This document shows, piece by piece, positions 1-8,439 of a stretch of DNA of 52,654 nucleotides. Origin of the DNA: Dehalococcoidia bacterium UBA2158 (lineage in GTDB: Bacteria > Chloroflexota > Dehalococcoidia > Lucifugimonadales > UBA3495). Both the position numbers and the translations under genes were made by a program. The notes under the pieces were generated by a model that saw nothing but the letters and a program-made list of their open reading frames with translations, was not told where the DNA came from and did no database searches. The DNA is taken from NCBI GenBank assembly GCA_002328185.1, contig DCWQ01000038.1:113460-166113 (forward strand), written 5' to 3'. How positions within the stretch are numbered: position 1 is the first letter of the stretch; every line of letters begins with the position of its first letter.

Positions 1-28
1 GGACAGTTTTTGGAGGCCATCACATTCA

Positions 29-604
29 ATGCTCGAGATGACCGTAGACAGTATCCGGGTCAGCCCGCAGAACTACCAGCGCGTCGTGATTCTCAAAGAG
101 AAAGAATCAGACCGCTATCTGCCGATCTGGATCGGACCGGCGGAGGCTGACGCTATCGCGGTGAAACTCCAGGACCTAAACGTACCACGGCCTCTGACCC
201 ACGACCTGCTTGGAACCATAATCGACTCTCTGGGCGGGACAGTTGACCATATCCTGGTTAGTGACCTCCAGAACGATACCTTCTACGCCAAGATCACCAT
301 CCAGACTAATGGCGAATCGAAGGAAATCGACTGCCGCCCCAGCGACGCTGTGGCCCTGGCTGTGAGAGCCAAGGTGCCGATCTTCGCCAATGAAGAAGTC
401 ATGGACAAGGCTGGAATCCACCTGGACAAAGAAACTGGCAAACCGCTGAGTCAGGAGACCGCCGCCGGCCTTCCGCGTGAAGGTTCTCCGACCGACCCAC
501 CTGCAGAAGTGAAGCCTGAAGAACTGAAAAGCATGTCCGCTTTCACTGACTTCATAGACTCCCTGGACTTAGAGGACTTCGGCAAGCAGTCAGGCGCTCG
601 CTAA
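29..604 (+). CDS. Bifunctional nuclease / DUF151 family protein
   Basis: This 191-aa protein begins with the typical DUF151 opening: a short strand, then a segment reading LPIWIGPAEADAIA at about residues 31-44, followed by the RPLTHDLL block. Family members have been reported as DNase/RNase-type bifunctional nucleases, but many are uncharacterised. The last 50 residues or so are an acidic, proline-rich tail that is probably disordered. A GGAGG at 12-16 supports the ATG at 29, with a second in-frame ATG at 38 as an alternative. A strong hairpin follows the gene, so it looks like the end of an operon that begins before the window. The family assignment is firm and the biochemical role is not. 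Confidence 0.85.
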   Translation: MLEMTVDSIRVSPQNYQRVVILKEKESDRYLPIWIGPAEADAIAVKLQDLNVPRPLTHDLLGTIIDSLGGTVDHILVSDLQNDTFYAKITIQTNGESKEIDCRPSDAVALAVRAKVPIFANEEVMDKAGIHLDKETGKPLSQETAAGLPREGSPTDPPAEVKPEELKSMSAFTDFIDSLDLEDFGKQSGAR

Positions 605-620
605 CCTCAGGTAAAATATG

Positions 621-676
621 AGATGCTTAAAACAGCCCCGTCCTTCCGCGGAAGGACGGGGCTGTTTTAAGCATCT
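621..676. terminator. Perfect 56-bp palindrome, likely bidirectional terminator
   Basis: Two 28-nt arms match perfectly around a centre between 648 and 649. The G/C-rich core (CCCCGTCCTTCC and its complement) is flanked by A/T runs on both sides, so the RNA from either strand would end in a U-containing tract. It lies 17 bp after the DUF151 stop codon and just before the atp promoter. Confidence 0.75.
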
Positions 677-708
677 CGGTCCAACGATATTCGTAATGCT
701 AGCCTCAA

Positions 709-737
709 TTGACTTTTAAAATGCTTAGTGATACTAT
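709..737 (+). promoter_or_regulatory. Candidate housekeeping-sigma promoter of the ATP synthase operon
   Basis: TTGACT at 709-714 and TACTAT at 732-737 are separated by exactly 17 bp, about 20 bp ahead of the first atp gene. The same TACTAT -10 element with a 17-bp spacer occurs ahead of the tRNA-Gln gene in this window, which supports the call. Confidence 0.65.
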
Positions 738-758
738 TCGCAACGCTCTGGCGGAGAC

Positions 759-1013
759 ATGAATCGGAGACTACTGGCCTTACGCCTGACTGGGCTCGGT
801 TGGTACGTCGCCACCTGCATCGTTGTTGGTGTGGTCGGTGGGGTGCTTCTAGACAAATGGCTCGGGCTCAAACCTCTGTTCACTCTGCTTGGCGTCTTAT
901 TCGGTACAACGGCTGCTTTCTACGGCCTTTTCAAAATGATTCAGCCGTTGATAACACCCGAACAATTTGGCGAACCAGACGTTAAGTCCCCTAGTAATGG
1001 AGGGAATCCATAG
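759..1013 (+). CDS. AtpI/AtpZ-like small membrane subunit of F1Fo ATP synthase
   Basis: This 84-aa protein has two hydrophobic helices, at about residues 14-31 and 40-60, separated by a short LLDKWLG turn, as in the AtpZ/AtpI family that precedes atpB in many bacteria. Family members are thought to assist Fo or c-ring assembly or Mg2+/Ca2+ handling. A GCGGAG precedes the ATG. The stop codon overlaps the GTG of atpB by one base, so the two are translationally coupled. Position and hydropathy carry the assignment because sequence conservation in this family is low. Confidence 0.75.
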   Translation: MNRRLLALRLTGLGWYVATCIVVGVVGGVLLDKWLGLKPLFTLLGVLFGTTAAFYGLFKMIQPLITPEQFGEPDVKSPSNGGNP

Positions 1014-2185
1014 TGGGTTCCGGTGCAGGCAAATTCATCACCTTAGGTCTCATTCTTGTCGTTGCGTTGGCTATCGCAGGACTTATCACTGGAGCCATCG
1101 GCGCCGGTCTCACCCAGTCTGATGAAGACGCAGCAACCGGCAAAACCGCCGAGGGCCCATTCATCCCCAAACCTGAGGTCCATCTCCCCGCCCAGGTTGC
1201 CTTCCCTACCGAAGACCGTATCCACTACCGGAATTTCCTCTTTGCCGAAGAAGTAGAGGAGATCCTAGAGAAAGCGACCATCACCGATCATGACACTGAA
1301 ATGCTCAGTAGACTGATGCACGAGATTACCAGGGAAGACGCAGAACTGGGGCACGGTGACGATCTCCTAAGCCATGAACAGCATGAGATCATCGAGAAAT
1401 TGGTGGACGAAGGCCCCTATCAGGACAGCAACTTCATAATCACCAACGCCATCCTCTCGTCTTGGATCGCCAGTATCTTCTTGGTAGGCCTGTTCATACT
1501 CGGGGCGCGGAAAGCCGCCCTAGTCCCCGGACGCTTCCAGAATTTCGTGGAGATTGCAGTCGAAGGATTGTTGAATTTCGTAACCGGCACGGTCGGACGA
1601 GAACACAGCCGGCTGATCTTTCCGGTCATAGCGACCATCTTCCTGTTCGTGCTCGTCAACGCATGGATAGGCCTGCTGCCTATCTACCCCTCTCTGGGGT
1701 TCAAAGACGGCGACATCATTCAGATACACTTACTCAGACCAGCCGGCACCGACATGAATATGCCGTTGGCGCTTGCGTTGGTGTCCTTCGTCTTCGTCGA
1801 GTGGCTCGGTTTCAAGATGCTGGGCATGGCCTACATCACCAAGTTCTTTAGAATCGGGAGCTTGAAGCTAGGCGTAATCGCGTTGTTCAGGTTCCAGATT
1901 CTGGACGCCTTCCAGTACCTGTTGGATTTCTTCTTCGTTGGGCCTTTGGAGGGCTTCAGCGAATTGGTGCGGTTGATCAGCTTCACCTTCCGGTTGTTCG
2001 GCAACATGACCGCCGGAGAGATATTGGTCTTGGTGTCGGCCTTCTTGGTCCCGTTCATCGCCACGGTTGGCGTCTATGGGTTGGAGTTGCTGGTAGGCTT
2101 CATTCAAGCCCTCATCTTCTCTGGTCTGACACTGGTGTTCGCGGCCATCGCGATCACGTCTCATCACGCGGAAGAGGCGCATTAA
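1013..2185 (+). CDS. atpB: ATP synthase Fo subunit a, with long N-terminal extension
   Basis: Subunit a forms the proton half-channels against the c-ring. The essential helix reads FRLFGNMTAGE, with the conserved Arg at residue 327. At 390 aa the protein is longer than the usual 230-290. A hydrophobic segment at about residues 8-33 is followed by roughly 105 mostly charged residues before the first canonical helix near residue 142, so an extra soluble domain is present. The GTG start is set by GGAGGG at 999-1004 and overlaps the preceding stop. The short histidine-rich C-terminus is not unusual. Confidence 0.95.
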   Translation: MGSGAGKFITLGLILVVALAIAGLITGAIGAGLTQSDEDAATGKTAEGPFIPKPEVHLPAQVAFPTEDRIHYRNFLFAEEVEEILEKATITDHDTEMLSRLMHEITREDAELGHGDDLLSHEQHEIIEKLVDEGPYQDSNFIITNAILSSWIASIFLVGLFILGARKAALVPGRFQNFVEIAVEGLLNFVTGTVGREHSRLIFPVIATIFLFVLVNAWIGLLPIYPSLGFKDGDIIQIHLLRPAGTDMNMPLALALVSFVFVEWLGFKMLGMAYITKFFRIGSLKLGVIALFRFQILDAFQYLLDFFFVGPLEGFSELVRLISFTFRLFGNMTAGEILVLVSAFLVPFIATVGVYGLELLVGFIQALIFSGLTLVFAAIAITSHHAEEAH

Positions 2186-2268
2186 GGGCATTATTCCCGG
2201 AAGAAGTTATAATCAACGGGCATCATTACCCAGACACGAATAAGGGACGATAGGTTAGAGGTAGCGCA

Positions 2269-2367
2269 ATGGATGTATTGATCTTGTTGATGGTATTGTC
2301 CGTCGTCGGAATCGCGGCGGCCGCATTGGGAGGGATCTTCGCGATCTACTCCTCCAATCAAGACTAG
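2269..2367 (+). CDS. 32-aa single-helix membrane peptide inside the atp operon
   Basis: An ATG at 2269 with GAGG eight bases upstream opens a 32-codon frame ending TAG at 2365-2367. The product has one hydrophobic helix at about residues 4-28, rich in Leu, Val and Ala, and a short polar SSNQD tail. It sits between atpB and atpE, where no standard subunit is expected, and fills most of the gap. I recognise no family. A small Fo-associated or assembly peptide is a reasonable guess from position alone; a non-functional frame cannot be excluded. Confidence 0.5.
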   Translation: MDVLILLMVLSVVGIAAAALGGIFAIYSSNQD

Positions 2368-2424
2368 ACACCTAAAAACAACGCACGAAACGAACGCACA
2401 GAACTAAGGAGATAAGGAAGGACG

Positions 2425-2697
2425 ATGGAAGCTCTACTTGCTTTGGCAAACCTCCCGTTGGCCCAGATCGAGACTGAAGCCGCAAGGCTGCTGGGCTCCG
2501 GAATAGCCATCGGGCTGGGCCTGATAGGCCCCGGCATCGGCATCGGTCTCTTGGGCGCGGCAGCCATGAGCGCGATAGGCCGTAACCCGGAGGCAACCGG
2601 CAACATCCAGACCAACATGATCTTGGGCATCGCGTTCGCCGAGGCTTTGGGCATTTACGCCCTGGTCGCGGCAATCATGATTGGTTTCATATTCTAA
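2425..2697 (+). CDS. atpE: ATP synthase Fo subunit c
   Basis: This 90-aa hairpin protein forms the rotor ring. Helix 1 carries the glycine ladder (residues 24-44), the cytoplasmic loop is RNPEA (53-57), and the ion-binding carboxylate is Glu73 in helix 2. The helix-1 Gln and the Ser after Glu that mark Na+-coupled rings are absent (Ile40 and Ala74 instead), so proton coupling is inferred. A 15-residue N-terminal extension precedes helix 1. AAGGAG upstream supports the ATG at 2425. Confidence 0.95.
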   Translation: MEALLALANLPLAQIETEAARLLGSGIAIGLGLIGPGIGIGLLGAAAMSAIGRNPEATGNIQTNMILGIAFAEALGIYALVAAIMIGFIF

Positions 2698-2761
2698 GTT
2701 GGTTCCAATTTCAGGTTGGGCCGAACCCAGTTTGGCCCAACCGAGTCACGAGTAGATTGAT

Positions 2762-3265
2762 ATGTTAGAGACATTGGGAATCCATTTCCCAAGCCTAGCG
2801 ATATACCTGGTCAACTTCGTGCTCGTCTTGGTGCTCCTGTATCTGTTTGCTTACAAGCCGATACTGAAGCTGATGGACGAACGGGCGGAGCGCATCCGGG
2901 AAAGCCTGGAGGCCGCCGATCTGGCGCGGCAGGAAGCTGCGTCTTCTCAGGAGGCTATCCAGGAACAGATCACCGAGGCCCGGCGTGAAGGTCAACGGAT
3001 CATGGACCAAACGCGGGAAGCGGCTGACCGGTTCCGCACCGAGGAGATGGACAAGGCACGCCAGGAGGCTGAGGCCTTCGTGGAACGGGCGAAAGCGGAC
3101 ATCGCGAGGGAGCGGGACACCGCCCTCCAAGAGGTCCGGGCCAGTTTCGGAGACCTAGCCATAACCGCGGCCGAACGAGTGATCCGAAGTTCTCTGGATC
3201 GTACCGCCCATGAGAGCCTCATCGCCCAGGTATTGGAAGAAGGCGAAAGCCTGAGAAGGAACTAA
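2762..3265 (+). CDS. atpF: ATP synthase Fo subunit b
   Basis: This 167-aa protein has one N-terminal membrane helix (about residues 10-33), then a long charged helix rich in Glu, Arg, Ala and Gln that forms the peripheral stalk, ending near the contact region with delta. Length and layout match ordinary AtpF. No clear Shine-Dalgarno precedes the ATG at 2762, so translation may depend on the upstream gene. Eight bases separate it from atpH. Confidence 0.95.
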   Translation: MLETLGIHFPSLAIYLVNFVLVLVLLYLFAYKPILKLMDERAERIRESLEAADLARQEAASSQEAIQEQITEARREGQRIMDQTREAADRFRTEEMDKARQEAEAFVERAKADIARERDTALQEVRASFGDLAITAAERVIRSSLDRTAHESLIAQVLEEGESLRRN

Positions 3266-3273
3266 GAGCACCA

Positions 3274-3822
3274 ATGGCCCAGATACTCTCAGAACAACGT
3301 TACGCACAGGCGATCTTCGACCTGGCCCTCGAGAACAACCAGGTTGAACAATGGGGCGAGGACTTGGCAGTGGTGACCGAGACGTTTCAAGACGCCGATT
3401 TCGCCGCTCTCATGAAACACGCCGATATGTCTGCCGTAAACAAGCTGGCCGCCACCGCTACGGTGCTGGCCGGAGTCAATGCCATGGTGCGTAACCTGGT
3501 TGACCTATTGGTGTCGAAGAACTCGGTGGACGCCATCGCAGGAGTGCATTCGGGTTACACGGAATTGCTGGACAGCCACCTGGGACGGCAACGGGTAGAG
3601 ATCACTACCGCAGTGCCGTTGGAAGCCGCCGAAACCGACCGCATCAACGCCTTCGTAACCGGACTGGTCCGCCGCGATGTGGTGTTGACCACCAAGGTCG
3701 ATGAATCGATCCTGGGCGGTCTGGTGATACAGATCGGCGACCGGCTGTTGGACGGCAGCACCAAGGCCCGGCTGGACGGCCTACGAAACCGCTTACACAC
3801 GGAGATTGCCGTCTCGGCGTAG
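3274..3822 (+). CDS. atpH: ATP synthase F1 subunit delta
   Basis: This 182-aa protein begins SEQRYAQAIFDLA, typical of the OSCP/delta six-helix N-domain. The C-terminal half carries the family block around ILGGLVIQIGDRLLDGS that binds subunit b. It joins the F1 head to the peripheral stalk. Normal length and normal operon position. Confidence 0.95.
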   Translation: MAQILSEQRYAQAIFDLALENNQVEQWGEDLAVVTETFQDADFAALMKHADMSAVNKLAATATVLAGVNAMVRNLVDLLVSKNSVDAIAGVHSGYTELLDSHLGRQRVEITTAVPLEAAETDRINAFVTGLVRRDVVLTTKVDESILGGLVIQIGDRLLDGSTKARLDGLRNRLHTEIAVSA

Positions 3823-3862
3823 CAATATCCGGCTTAATCGTTAGTCAAAAGGAGAACCTCTG

Positions 3863-5374
3863 ATGGCAACCAGAGGACAGGACATAGTCTCGCTAATCAA
3901 GCGTCAGATCGAAGAATTTGGCGGAGATTTGGCCCTGGTGGATGTGGGCACGGTGGTCCAAGTGGGCGACGGTGTTGCCAGCATCCAAGGGTTACAGGGA
4001 GTCCGCTCCAACGAACTGTTGGATTTCGGAGATGACGTTCTTGGTCTAGCGTTGAACTTGGAATCAGATATCGTTGGCGCAGCCATCTTGGGCGACCCCA
4101 ACGCGGTTAAAGAAGGCCAGCGCGTACGGTCCACCGGCAGGATCATTGAGGTCCCCGTGGGCGACGCTCTCATCGGCCGCGTGGTTGACCCCTTGGGCCG
4201 GCCCCTGGACGGCAAGGGCCCGGTGGCCACCACCGGTAGCCGGTCCGTTGAGAAAGTGGCCCCCAACGTGGTGTCCCGCCAGTCTGTCGACCAGCCAGTG
4301 CAGACCGGCATCAAGGCCGTCGACTCGATGATCCCCATCGGCCGTGGCCAGCGCGAATTGATAATCGGTGACCGCTCCACCGGCAAGACCGCCATCGCTC
4401 TGGACACCATCATCAACCAGAAGGGCGGCGACCTGATTTGCGTCTACGTGGCCATTGGCCAGAAGCAGGGCAAGGTGGCCCAAGTGGTGGGTTCTCTCGA
4501 AGCCGCAGGCGCCATGGATCACACAATCGTCGTCACTGCTGGAGCCTCAGACTCGGCCCCTCTGCAATACATCGCACCCTACGCTGGCTGCGCCATGGCC
4601 GAAGAGTTCATGGAGCAGGGCAAAGACGTCCTTATCGTCTATGACGACCTTACAAAGCACGCCTGGGCCTACCGCCAGATGTCGCTGTTGCTACGGCGTC
4701 CGGCAGGCCGCGAAGCCTACCCCGGAGACATATTCTACCTGCACAGCCGCTTGTTGGAGCGGTCCGCCCGTCTGGACGAAGGCAGCGGCGGCGGTTCGAT
4801 CACGGCTCTGCCTGTGATCGAAACACAGGCAGGCGACGTATCGGCGTACATCCCGACCAACGTGATCTCAATCACCGACGGCCAGATCTACCTGGAGCCT
4901 GAACTGTTCAACTCCGGCATACGCCCGGCGGTGAACGTGGGACTTTCAGTATCCCGTGTGGGTGGCGCGGCCCAGACCAGGGCCATCCGCAAGGTTGCAG
5001 GTCAACTCCGGTTGGCGCTGGCCCAGTACCGGGAATTGGCCACCTTCGCCCAGTTCGGCACCGCCGACTTGGACGCCGCCACCAGGGCCCAGCTGGCTCG
5101 GGGCCAGTTGGCCACTGAGGTGCTGAAACAGGCGCAGTACGTGCCGCTGTCCTTGGGGAATGAAGTGGTTGTCTTGTTCGCGGTGAACGAGGGCCTTATG
5201 GAGGACGTGGAGATCGAGAAAGTCGGCGCGTTCCAGGACCAGCTCCTGCGCTACATCGCCGGTTCTCACCCCGACATCCTGACCGCCATCGATGAGACTA
5301 AAGACATCTCCGACGAGGTGTCGGCCAACCTGACCAAGGCGATCAACGATTTCAAGCCGACCTTTACTGGATAA
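3863..5374 (+). CDS. atpA: ATP synthase F1 subunit alpha
   Basis: This 503-aa non-catalytic nucleotide-binding subunit has an N-terminal beta-barrel (about residues 25-95), a P-loop GDRSTGKT at residues 169-176, and the arginine finger that completes the beta catalytic site at Arg365 in the SVSRVGG motif. AAGGAG lies just ahead of the ATG. All hallmark motifs are present and length is typical. Confidence 0.98.
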   Translation: MATRGQDIVSLIKRQIEEFGGDLALVDVGTVVQVGDGVASIQGLQGVRSNELLDFGDDVLGLALNLESDIVGAAILGDPNAVKEGQRVRSTGRIIEVPVGDALIGRVVDPLGRPLDGKGPVATTGSRSVEKVAPNVVSRQSVDQPVQTGIKAVDSMIPIGRGQRELIIGDRSTGKTAIALDTIINQKGGDLICVYVAIGQKQGKVAQVVGSLEAAGAMDHTIVVTAGASDSAPLQYIAPYAGCAMAEEFMEQGKDVLIVYDDLTKHAWAYRQMSLLLRRPAGREAYPGDIFYLHSRLLERSARLDEGSGGGSITALPVIETQAGDVSAYIPTNVISITDGQIYLEPELFNSGIRPAVNVGLSVSRVGGAAQTRAIRKVAGQLRLALAQYRELATFAQFGTADLDAATRAQLARGQLATEVLKQAQYVPLSLGNEVVVLFAVNEGLMEDVEIEKVGAFQDQLLRYIAGSHPDILTAIDETKDISDEVSANLTKAINDFKPTFTG

Positions 5375-5385
5375 CAGATTTATAG

Positions 5386-6249
5386 ATGCCTAGCGTTAGA
5401 GACATACGTCGGCGGATACGCAGCGTGGACAACACGGCCAAGGTGACCAATGCCATGTCGCTAATCGCTGCGTCCAAGATGCGGCGTGCTCAGTCGAACG
5501 TGCTTGAAGGAAGGCCATACTCGGTCAAGATTCAAGAGGTCATCGCCAACTTGGCCGGCCAGCCCATGGACGACCAGGATGGTGCCCAGCCGTTGCTGGC
5601 TGTCCGTACCGTGGAAAGGTCCACGATATTAATGGTCAGTCCTGACCGGGGTCTCTGCGGGGGCCTTCACGCGAACCTGAACCGGCGCGTCGGCCAGTTC
5701 ATGCTGGAACAACAAGTCCCAGTGCAGGCGATCGCCGTGGGCCGCAAGGGCCGCGATTTCATGGCCCGCACCAACCAGAACCTGAAAGCGACGTTCACCG
5801 ACCTGGGTGAGACGCCGCTATTGATAGACACCCACGCCATCTCCCACATGGTCATCGAATCCTACTGCGAGGGCGAGACCGACGAAATATATCTGGCCTA
5901 TACCAATTTCGTTTCCACCATGGTCCAAGAACCGGTTATCGAGAAACTACTGCCCATCGCCCCGGCGAAACTGACCTCCGCCCAGAGCGTGGGCTACATC
6001 TACGAGCCAGGCAACATAACCGTCCTGCACAACCTGCTTCCCAGATTCGTGGAGATGCAGATTTACCACGCCATTTTGGAAGCCATAGCCAGCGAACAAT
6101 CCGCCCGGATGGTGGCCATGAGGGCTGCCACCGACAACGCCAGCGAGCTTGCCGGAGACCTGACACTCACGATGAACAAGCTGCGGCAGGAAAGCATCAC
6201 CAACGAACTCTTAGACCTGATTGGCGGCCAGATAGCCCTAGAAGGATAG
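5386..6249 (+). CDS. atpG: ATP synthase F1 subunit gamma
   Basis: This 287-aa central-shaft protein has the N-terminal coiled-coil helix (RDIRRRIRSVDNTAKVTNAM), the SPDRGLCGGLHANLN Rossmann-type block near residue 85, and the C-terminal helix with MRAATDNA and RQESITNELLDLIGG, which rotate inside the alpha3-beta3 head. It starts 11 bp after atpA. Confidence 0.97.
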   Translation: MPSVRDIRRRIRSVDNTAKVTNAMSLIAASKMRRAQSNVLEGRPYSVKIQEVIANLAGQPMDDQDGAQPLLAVRTVERSTILMVSPDRGLCGGLHANLNRRVGQFMLEQQVPVQAIAVGRKGRDFMARTNQNLKATFTDLGETPLLIDTHAISHMVIESYCEGETDEIYLAYTNFVSTMVQEPVIEKLLPIAPAKLTSAQSVGYIYEPGNITVLHNLLPRFVEMQIYHAILEAIASEQSARMVAMRAATDNASELAGDLTLTMNKLRQESITNELLDLIGGQIALEG

Positions 6250-6324
6250 AAGCACTTAGATAGCAACCATCCCTCTAACGAAAGGCTAAATTGCCCCATA
6301 GCCAGTAACCCTCAGGAGAAGCCA

Positions 6325-7722
6325 ATGGCAACCGGAAAAGTCGTCCAGGTAATCGGAACCGTCGTAGACATAGAATTTCCCGCGGACGAACTACCCAATC
6401 TGTTTGACGCGCTTGAGTTGGACAACGTTGGGGAGAAGTTAGTGCTTGAAGTGCAGCAGCACATCGGCAACAATTGGGTCCGCTGTTTGGCCTTGGGCGC
6501 CACCGACGGCCTGGCCCGCGGCGTGGAAGTGAACGATACCGGCGCCAAGGTTTCAGTGCCGGTGGGCCCCGAGACCCTGGGACGCCTGTTTGACGTTACA
6601 GGGTCTCCATTGGATAACTTGGGACCAGTGGAATCAGCCAATCTATGGCCGATTCACCGCGACCCGCCTGCCTTCGACGACCAGGTCCAGACCGTTGAGA
6701 TTCTGGAGACCGGCATCAAGGTCTTCGATATGATCACCCCCTTCATGAAGGGTGGCAAGATCGGGGCCTACGGCGGCGCAGGCGTGGGCAAGACCGTTAT
6801 CATTCAGGAACTTATCCGTAACATCGGCGCCGTCCATAAGGGCGTTTCCGTTTTCGCCGGCGTTGGCGAGCGGTCCCGTGAAGGCAACGACCTGTGGCAC
6901 GAGATGCAGGACTCCGGCGTGCTGGAGAGCACCGTGTTGGTGTTCGGACAGATGAACGAGTCCCCCGGCGTTCGCGCCCGGATCGGCCTCACCGGACTGA
7001 CCATGGCCGAGTTCTTCCGCGACGAGCAGAACCAAGACGTGCTGCTCTTCGTCGACAACATCTACCGGTACATTCTGGCGGGCATGGAGGTTTCAGCGCT
7101 GCTGGGGCGGATGCCCTCCGCCGTGGGTTACCAGCCCACCCTAAGCACCGAGATGGGCGCACTCCAGGAGCGCATCACCTCCACGAAGGCCGGCTCGATC
7201 ACGTCGTTCCAGGCCATCTACGTGCCTGCCGATGACTACACCGACCCCGGAATCGTAACGACATTCGGCCACCTGGATGGTGTGGTGTCTTTGGAGCGGG
7301 CATTGTCCGCCCAGGGCCTCTACCCAGCAGTGGACCCTCTCGCATCCTACTCCAGGATCTTGGAGCCAGGCATCGTTGGTGAAGAGCACTACAACCTGGC
7401 CCGTCAGGTCCAGCAGGTGCTGCAACGCTACAAAGACCTGCAGGACATCATCGCCATTCTCGGAATCGAAGAACTTTCGGAAGATGACAAACAGACCGTG
7501 TTCCGCGCCCGGAAGATCCAGCGTTTCCTCACCCAGCCGTTCTTCGTTGCTGAGACCTTCACCGGCCAGCCCGGCAAGTACGTCCCGTTACGGGAGACGA
7601 TCCGAGGGTTCGCCGAGATTCTGTCCGGCCAACACGACGACCTGCCCGAGCAGGCCTTCTACATGATCGGAACCATCGACGAGGCAGTTGAAAAGGCCGC
7701 CGAGATGGCCGCCCAGGGATAA
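6325..7722 (+). CDS. atpD: ATP synthase F1 subunit beta
   Basis: This 465-aa catalytic subunit has the P-loop GGAGVGKT at residues 150-157 and the catalytic glutamate at about Glu182 in GERSREGNDL. The DELSEED lever appears as EELSEDD, a mild variant that keeps the acidic character. CAGGAG precedes the ATG. It is separated from atpG by 75 bp, the largest gap among the F1 genes. Confidence 0.98.
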   Translation: MATGKVVQVIGTVVDIEFPADELPNLFDALELDNVGEKLVLEVQQHIGNNWVRCLALGATDGLARGVEVNDTGAKVSVPVGPETLGRLFDVTGSPLDNLGPVESANLWPIHRDPPAFDDQVQTVEILETGIKVFDMITPFMKGGKIGAYGGAGVGKTVIIQELIRNIGAVHKGVSVFAGVGERSREGNDLWHEMQDSGVLESTVLVFGQMNESPGVRARIGLTGLTMAEFFRDEQNQDVLLFVDNIYRYILAGMEVSALLGRMPSAVGYQPTLSTEMGALQERITSTKAGSITSFQAIYVPADDYTDPGIVTTFGHLDGVVSLERALSAQGLYPAVDPLASYSRILEPGIVGEEHYNLARQVQQVLQRYKDLQDIIAILGIEELSEDDKQTVFRARKIQRFLTQPFFVAETFTGQPGKYVPLRETIRGFAEILSGQHDDLPEQAFYMIGTIDEAVEKAAEMAAQG

Positions 7723-7731
7723 TCGATAACC

Positions 7732-8181
7732 ATGCCGATGAATCTGGAAATAGTCACCGCCGAGCGCCAGGTCTACTCCGATGAAGTGGACATGGTAATC
7801 GCGCCCGGGTTCGACGGGCAGCTTGGGATCCTTCCCATGCACGCTCCGTTGATGACCATGCTCAAGCCCGGCGAGTTGACGGTCAAGAAGAGCGGTGAGG
7901 AAGACATGTACGTGGCGGTGTCCGGCGGCTTCATGGAAGTGCTGGGCAATAAGGTCAGCGTGCTGGCCGACGCCTGCGAGCGCTCCGATGAGATCGATGA
8001 GCAACGCGCCGAAGAGGCCATCCAGCGGGCCCAAGACCGCCTGGCCCACCGTGGAACCGAAATGGAGTTGGAAAGGGCCATGCGCTCCCTCCAACGAGCC
8101 CAAGTTCGAGTCAACCTAGTGCGCCGCCGCAGGCCACGCGGGAACCAACCGCCTCCCGGCTCCGGCGGGTCTGCCGCATAA
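7732..8181 (+). CDS. atpC: ATP synthase F1 subunit epsilon
   Basis: This 149-aa protein has the N-terminal beta-sandwich (about residues 1-85, with the PGFDGQLGILPMHAPLMTML block) and a two-helix C-domain rich in Arg and Glu that can inhibit ATP hydrolysis. It starts nine bases after atpD and ends the operon at a strong hairpin. The basic, proline-rich tail of about 15 residues is slightly longer than usual. Confidence 0.95.
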   Translation: MPMNLEIVTAERQVYSDEVDMVIAPGFDGQLGILPMHAPLMTMLKPGELTVKKSGEEDMYVAVSGGFMEVLGNKVSVLADACERSDEIDEQRAEEAIQRAQDRLAHRGTEMELERAMRSLQRAQVRVNLVRRRRPRGNQPPPGSGGSAA

Positions 8182-8237
8182 CGATGACAGAAAGGGCCCC
8201 GATCTTCTGAGTAAGAACGGGGCCCTTTCTGTCATCG
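8182..8237 (+). terminator. Rho-independent terminator of the atp operon
   Basis: A perfect 20-bp stem (8182-8201 with 8218-8237) closes a 16-nt loop and starts one base after the atpC stop. The core GAAAGGGCCCCG/CGGGGCCCTTTC is G/C-rich with flanking A/T. It also lies in front of the converging rex gene, although rex ends 200 bp further on. Confidence 0.8.
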
Positions 8238-8245
8238 GGGAATGC

Positions 8246-8356
8246 CTCCCACCCGTCATTCCGGCAAAAGCTGGAATCCAGGACGGTTCCCTTGAATGGC
8301 TTTTGACTGACGCAGCCTACATGGACTCCAGCCTCCGCCGGAATGACGGATGGGGG
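8246..8356. repeat. MITE-like element with about 35-bp terminal inverted repeats
   Basis: The left end (8246-8280) and right end (8322-8356) are imperfect reverse complements sharing CGTCATTCCGGC and TGGANTCCAG cores, around a 41-bp unique centre. The element has no coding capacity. Similar CGTCATTCCGGC-bounded repeats are common between genes in many bacterial genomes, so this is an ordinary extragenic repeat, possibly mobilised in trans. Confidence 0.65.
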
Positions 8357-8377
8357 ATTAGGATTGCTGCAAAATCC

Positions 8378-8402
8378 GTTCATCCTGAGCCTGTCGAAGG
8401 AC
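8378..8402. repeat. Short extragenic repeat of the TTCGACAGGCTCAGGATGAA type
   Basis: Read on the minus strand this stretch contains CCTTCGACAGGCTCAGGATG followed by AAC. A relative occurs at 27233-27258. This motif is widely dispersed between bacterial genes; its function is unknown. Confidence 0.55.
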
Positions 8403-8439
8403 CTCATTGGTAGGTAACAGTGGCCAAGGAGAAATGAAC

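Noticed and set aside
8111..8407. 98-codon frame on the minus strand after atpC
   Set aside because: It is built from the terminator and the MITE-like repeat and has no protein-like pattern.
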